NCBI GenBank assembly: GCA_009839585.1
Contig: VXPI01000017.1
Location: 1-11,451 of the forward strand
Direction: 5' to 3'
DNA: 11,451 nt
Source: Gammaproteobacteria bacterium
GTDB lineage: Bacteria > Pseudomonadota > Gammaproteobacteria > Arenicellales > Poriferihabitantaceae
Each line of letters starts with the position of its first letter. Positions within the stretch are counted from its first letter, which is position 1. The notes beneath the pieces are model-generated. The model searched no databases. It was not told the DNA's origin and saw nothing but the letters and a program-made list of their open reading frames with translations. A program made the translations under genes and the position numbers. Positions 8,386 to 11,451 of this stretch are shown piece by piece.

Positions 8386-8409
8386 TTGCTGAATCCACAG
8401 ATTCAGCAA
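8386..8409. repeat. Perfect inverted repeat (10-bp arms) upstream of the DUF1611 gene
   Basis: Arm TTGCTGAATC at 8386-8395, 4-base loop CACA at 8396-8399, and exact reverse complement GATTCAGCAA at 8400-8409. It lies 27-51 bases upstream of the DUF1611 start codon, where an operator for a dimeric regulator or a leader hairpin would sit. There is no T-run directly after it on either strand, so a rho-independent terminator is less likely. Confidence 0.8.
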
Positions 8410-8700
8410 TTGTTGGCGTCGGTCTGCCTTCCCGGGAAATCCAGTGCGCGTTACTTTACTGTTTCGCAGATTTCATCTACAGTTTTTGACGTATTCGTTC
8501 AACCGAGAAAGGTGCTTCATTGGGGTGAGAGGATATACTTGTTGCCTTGTTATCCCTTACCCAATCTCCGAGTCGGGTATTCGATTTGCTCCGTACGACT
8601 AAATCGGTTGCTTGAGGAAACGAGTGCGTCAGTCATGCTCGCTACACATTTTGGCTCTGAGGGCAAGTTTTGTGACAGCCTCCCCGTGCGTTTTCATGAC
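8410..8700. other. Unassigned 291-base block between DUF1611 and restriction genes
   Basis: No gene is supported here. The + strand is open from 8386 to 8748, but only from a TTG inside the palindrome, without a ribosome-binding site and with no recognisable domain. On the minus strand are two tiny frames of 22 and 28 codons, the second starting within the end of the first (ATGACTGA), also unrecognised. An imperfect inverted repeat spans 8519-8565, with arms ATTGGG/CCCAAT and GGATA/TATCC. The block may be the edge of an acquired segment. Confidence 0.4.
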
Positions 8701-9384
8701 TCATTTTGGCAGGCTGTTATCAACAATTTGCCTGCAGTAATTTCTTAATTTCACATCGTTGCTTTTTGGCCCATACCCCAGTTTCAAATGTTTCTCTAAT
8801 ATCATTTCTTCAACGACATCATAAAGATCCCTTAATGCCGTTTTATGTCCGGTTGCCAACTCATAAAATGATGCTCCATCTATTTCAATTACATTTTTTG
8901 ATGAAGAGAGCGATTTAGTATATCGATGTGGCTTTTTGGGGACGATAATCACCAAATAACCTCTCCATTTCCCTCTTTTCTGGCGAAGTGCTGTTTCTAG
9001 ATCACTGACCACCTTTCTCATGTTAGTGGCGTTCATGGTGTTATGCTTGTTTTTGACTTCTGCAATAATTTTTTCCTGCTCGTTCTCAAGGGCATATCCG
9101 GTGTCATGGTCAACAAAGCCATCGACACAGGCTAATATCCTTTGATGAAAATGACCTATTGCACCAGATATTCCCTGAGATGCGGAAATACTGAGTTGCA
9201 AATTATGAAGAACCTCCGGGTCTGTTATTTCTGCCACTTTCGCCATTACAAGCGAAGCAAAAGGATCTTGGACATTTTTTGTTAGTCGTTTCGATGATTC
9301 ATCGATGGCATTACCTGATCTGTCCAGTAGTTCATCAAGAACATTGATTAGGTCATTATCGCTAATCCAGCCTAGTTTGCTCAT
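8701..9384 (-). CDS. Type II restriction endonuclease, Eco47II-like family
   Basis: Probable type II restriction enzyme that cuts unmethylated foreign DNA at a short specific site. The 227-residue protein contains a PD-(D/E)xK-like core: acidic VDHDTGY (91-97), then IIAEVKNKHNTMN (106-118), where E109-V-K111 is the E-x-K pair, and a following basic helix region and hydrophobic strand GYLVIIVPK. The block AEVKNKHNTMN and the N-terminal SKLGWISDNDL are what I associate with the Eco47II family (PF09553), whose known members cut GGNCC or GGWCC sites. The specificity here cannot be read from sequence. Its ATG (9382-9384) overlaps the methyltransferase TGA in an ATGA junction, so it is translated after and coupled to the methyltransferase, an order that favours protection first. 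No controller (C) protein gene is present. Sampled base composition is AT-richer than neighbours. Confidence 0.8.
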   Translation of the reverse strand: MSKLGWISDNDLINVLDELLDRSGNAIDESSKRLTKNVQDPFASLVMAKVAEITDPEVLHNLQLSISASQGISGAIGHFHQRILACVDGFVDHDTGYALENEQEKIIAEVKNKHNTMNATNMRKVVSDLETALRQKRGKWRGYLVIIVPKKPHRYTKSLSSSKNVIEIDGASFYELATGHKTALRDLYDVVEEMILEKHLKLGYGPKSNDVKLRNYCRQIVDNSLPK

Positions 9385-10169
9385 GATGCAGTCTTCTCGA
9401 TATAGTCCTCTTTGATTTCAATTCCAACGGGTATTCGGTTCAACCTACTCGCAACCCTGAAAGTAGTACCGCTTCCTAAAAAGGGATCAAGCACAATATC
9501 CTCTTCATCAGTAAACAGCTTGATAAAGAATTCCGGCATCCAGTCAGGGAAAGGCGCACTATGCCCAGTGTTGTGAGCAACTGGCGATTTATGCAGGACA
9601 TTTGACGGATATACCGTATCCTTGCCTTCCCAAGCCGAGATCTTCCGACCGATACCTGATTCCGTAGCTGAATTACGGCGTTCACGGTCATTTTTGCTCA
9701 TGTTCCTTAATCGGGATTCTGTCCAGTCCCCAATTGGGACCTTTACAGCGTCCTGGTTCATCTTGAAGTCTTTTGTCTTGCTAAAATGAAGCATTCTTTC
9801 CCATGAATCCCTGAAGCGATATTTCCATTTGCCCGGTGCTGATGTTGTTTTATGCCATATATATTCTTCAACCCATCGAAAACCCACCTCACGCTTTAGT
9901 TCCAGAATCAAGTCCAGAACATAGGTATGCCTCTCTCCGTCTACTGCTTTCTCCTTGATATTCAGGACAAAGGAGCCAGTGGGTTTTAGAATCCGCTTCA
10001 TTTGCGTAGCGCGTACACTGAACCAGTCGACATATTGCTCGGCGGGAATACCTCCATAAGTATGAGCCCTTGCGTCTGCATAAGGTGGAGAGGTAACAAT
10101 CAGGTCAATACAGTTGTCAGGCATCCGCTTCATTACCTGTAAGCAGTCCCCGCAATGAATCTGGTTCAT
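9381..10169 (-). CDS. Type II DNA methyltransferase, beta class, probably cytosine-N4
   Basis: Transfers a methyl group from S-adenosylmethionine to an exocyclic amino group in DNA, protecting the host from the adjacent endonuclease. Motif IV TSPPY comes near the N-terminus (nucleotides about 10080-10094) and the SAM-binding motif I region DPFLGSGTT comes near the C-terminus, followed by IPVGIEIKEDYIEK. This IV-then-I order defines the beta class. The S-P-P-Y form is most often seen in cytosine-N4 enzymes, whereas adenine-N6 enzymes usually have D-P-P-Y, so m4C is likely but not certain. The central region, about 100-240, would hold target recognition. I chose the ATG at 10167-10169 because AAGGT lies 5 bases upstream and family members commonly begin with a similar NQIHCGDC stretch. 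Longer starts at 10199 (ATG) and 10229 (GTG) are in frame but lack a clear ribosome-binding site. The stop overlaps the endonuclease start. Confidence 0.88.
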   Translation of the reverse strand: MNQIHCGDCLQVMKRMPDNCIDLIVTSPPYADARAHTYGGIPAEQYVDWFSVRATQMKRILKPTGSFVLNIKEKAVDGERHTYVLDLILELKREVGFRWVEEYIWHKTTSAPGKWKYRFRDSWERMLHFSKTKDFKMNQDAVKVPIGDWTESRLRNMSKNDRERRNSATESGIGRKISAWEGKDTVYPSNVLHKSPVAHNTGHSAPFPDWMPEFFIKLFTDEEDIVLDPFLGSGTTFRVASRLNRIPVGIEIKEDYIEKTAS

Positions 10170-10174
10170 CCAAT

Positions 10175-10179
10175 ACCTT
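10175..10179 (-). promoter_or_regulatory. Ribosome-binding site supporting the methyltransferase start
   Basis: Read on the minus strand this is AAGGT, 5 bases before the ATG at 10167-10169. It favours this start over the GTG at 10229 and the ATG at 10199. Confidence 0.45.
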
Positions 10180-10280
10180 GCTGGAAATGACTTTGACATT
10201 GTATTTGCATGTTCAGTTTCTATTGTCACCTGTATCTTATCATAACCATATCAACAGGAATTTTTTCTACGGCGATCAGT

Positions 10281-10286
10281 TATAAT
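10281..10286 (+). promoter_or_regulatory. Candidate -10 box for rlpA in the divergent spacer
   Basis: A perfect TATAAT on the + strand about 105 bases before the rlpA ATG. The -35 position holds only T-rich sequence (near 10258-10266), so the promoter is a weak call. The same 160-220-base spacer must also carry the minus-strand promoter of the restriction-modification pair, for which I see no clear boxes. Confidence 0.3.
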
Positions 10287-10391
10287 TTTTGCCAGTCTTC
10301 AGGAATCAACGCACCGTTTCGGGCAGAATACTGGCCGAATATTTTCCGTAAACCCGTCAATCCGACCAACCCCCAATATTGTTAACCGCTT

Positions 10392-11264
10392 ATGCAGCTA
10401 CCCGGCTCTGCTCGTTTTTTTTTCTACCTGTCTCTTACGGTCCTGGTGGGCTGCAGCCCCAACCTTCCGGAGATATTAAGCCGCAGTGGTACGTCCATCC
10501 CCTCCCAAAAGGCCTCGCCGGCAAGTTACAGTGGCGGTGGTTACTACAAGGACGACGGTCCGCCAAGCGAAACTGTCGACATTGCACGAATTCCGGATGC
10601 CGTCCCGCAAAATGCACCTCGATCACGTACCGGAAATAATCCCTACGAGGTATTTGGCAAGCGATATGTGCCAATGGAATCAGCACGCGGATTCGAGCAA
10701 ACCGGGTATGCATCGTGGTATGGAAAGAAGTTCCACGGCAAGCGGACATCAAGCGGCGAGCCCTATGACATGTTCGCAATGACGGCAGCCCACCCCACAT
10801 TGCCATTGCCAACCTGGGTCCGGGTTTTTAACCATGAAAACCAGCGTGCCGTGGTGGTCAAGGTGAACGATCGCGGCCCGTTCCTGAGGGAGCGCGTTGT
10901 GGACCTTTCCTATGCAGCGGCAACCAAGCTCGACATTGTTCAAAAGGGCACGGCGCGTGTGACCATTACTGCAGTTTTTCCGGAAGGTGGATTGGGGGGA
11001 ACCACCGGCAATTACCAGAATGACGTATCAATTCAATACCTAGTTCAGGTTGGTGCTTTCTCTGAACAGGCCAATGCGATCAGTTTGCGATTCGAACTTG
11101 CAAATCTGGGGCTTGAACTCTATCCGAGATCGGCATCGGAGCCCCGGGAAGGCCTGTTTGTGGTCTCAATTGGGCCTTTTGATTCCAGAGAGGAAGCAGA
11201 GGCTGTACAAAAGACTATTTTGGCCAGTATTGGCAAGCAGGGAATTATCAGGGCCCATCAGTGA
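10392..11264 (+). CDS. rlpA: Endolytic peptidoglycan transglycosylase RlpA, septal lipoprotein with SPOR domain
   Basis: Outer-membrane-anchored lytic transglycosylase that cleaves peptidoglycan lacking stem peptides at the division septum and helps daughter cells separate. The 290 residues begin with a lipoprotein signal ending in the lipobox LVGC, so mature Cys21 is lipidated. A low-complexity linker (22-100) follows, then the double-psi beta-barrel domain with GYASWYGKKFHGKRTSSGE, where Glu123, Asp126 and His134 have the same spacing as the catalytic residues E120/D123/H131 reported for P. aeruginosa RlpA, and the KVNDRGPF strand. A C-terminal SPOR domain (about 213-290: YLVQVGAFSEQANA to VVSIGPFDSREEAE) targets denuded septal glycans. 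The ATG at 10392 gives the signal peptide directly. The usual rodA/mltB neighbours are not upstream; instead the restriction-modification pair diverges from it. Release to the outer membrane would depend on the Lol system. Confidence 0.95.
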   Translation: MQLPGSARFFFYLSLTVLVGCSPNLPEILSRSGTSIPSQKASPASYSGGGYYKDDGPPSETVDIARIPDAVPQNAPRSRTGNNPYEVFGKRYVPMESARGFEQTGYASWYGKKFHGKRTSSGEPYDMFAMTAAHPTLPLPTWVRVFNHENQRAVVVKVNDRGPFLRERVVDLSYAAATKLDIVQKGTARVTITAVFPEGGLGGTTGNYQNDVSIQYLVQVGAFSEQANAISLRFELANLGLELYPRSASEPREGLFVVSIGPFDSREEAEAVQKTILASIGKQGIIRAHQ

Positions 11265-11451
11265 TTCCCCAGGGGCGGGTTTCCCCATTGAAGCCGAATG
11301 TCTTGCGGCAATCGGCAACTCTAGATCTTTCAGGGCGTTCAACCTGACATGCAATAATGCATAAACTTTGGAAAATGCGGGAGTTGTTCCGTTAATCTGA
11401 ACTTCCAGCCGAAAGGCGCCTGATTTGAGCGACAAGTCCTTGACTGGCATG
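11265..11451. other. Window-end segment after rlpA, no gene supported
   Basis: The minus strand is open from an ATG at 11448-11450 through to 11166, running 99 bases into rlpA (94 codons, beginning MPVKDLSLKSGAFRLEV). Its first 60 or so codons read smoothly, but I recognise no domain and the frame is cut by the window edge, so I do not call it a gene. No clear rho-independent terminator for rlpA is seen. Confidence 0.35.

Noticed and set aside
8555..8620. Possible tRNA-like T-loop (GGGTATTCGATTTG)
   Set aside because: The flanking bases do not form a T-arm stem, and no acceptor or anticodon arm can be built.
8386..8748. 120-codon + strand open frame across the unassigned block
   Set aside because: It starts with TTG inside the palindrome, has no ribosome-binding site, overlaps the endonuclease 3' end and matches no family I know.
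1..11451. CRISPR arrays, insertion sequences, rRNA genes
   Set aside because: No regularly spaced repeats, no transposase frame with terminal repeats, and no rRNA-like sequence were seen on reading both strands.

Overview
The window looks like a chromosomal segment of a proteobacterium, most likely a gammaproteobacterium. The evidence is a lysS-lolC-lolD cluster (lipoprotein export to an outer membrane), an RlpA-type septal lipoprotein, a Lon-family protease of a divergent type, and protein sequences close to gammaproteobacterial forms. This is inferred from protein character, as no rRNA or marker tree is available.

Layout. (1) Bases 2-2441, + strand: the 3' end of lysS, then lolC starting on the very next base, then lolD overlapping lolC by 8 bases. 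This is one tightly coupled operon. No second membrane subunit (lolE) follows. (2) 2567-4945, +: a 792-residue Lon protease. Its AAA+ and Ser-Lys protease motifs are intact, but its N-terminal domain is unlike canonical Lon. (3) 5001-5909 (-) and 6131-7054 (+): two different EamA/DMT-type ten-helix transporters, divergently oriented around a 221-base spacer. (4) 7321-8358, -: a DUF1611 (DgcN-like) P-loop protein convergent with the second transporter. A perfect 10-bp-arm inverted repeat lies just upstream of its start. (5) 8701-10169 (or to 10229), -: a compact type II restriction-modification pair. A beta-class, probably cytosine-N4, DNA methyltransferase is followed with an ATGA overlap by an Eco47II-like PD-(D/E)xK endonuclease. 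Sampled lines here are about 38-45% G+C against about 47-60% in the neighbouring genes, so this is probably an acquired block. (6) 10392-11264, +: rlpA, a lipoprotein lytic transglycosylase with a SPOR domain. The last 187 bases hold no gene I can support.

How they work together. LolC/LolD release lipoproteins from the inner membrane, and RlpA (21-residue signal/lipobox, DPBB, SPOR) is itself a lipoprotein that would use that route. LysS, Lon and RlpA are housekeeping or quality-control functions. The transporters and the DUF1611 protein look like accessory amino-acid/metabolite functions, and the restriction-modification pair is a defence module placed immediately upstream of, and divergent from, rlpA.

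Most of the window is ordinary. The points most worth a second look are the pairing of a TSPPY-type methyltransferase with an Eco47II-like nuclease, the palindrome upstream of the orphan DUF1611 gene, the divergent Lon, the single-subunit Lol arrangement, and the unexplained 290-base block at the edge of the restriction-modification island. I did not find a convincing wholly new system.
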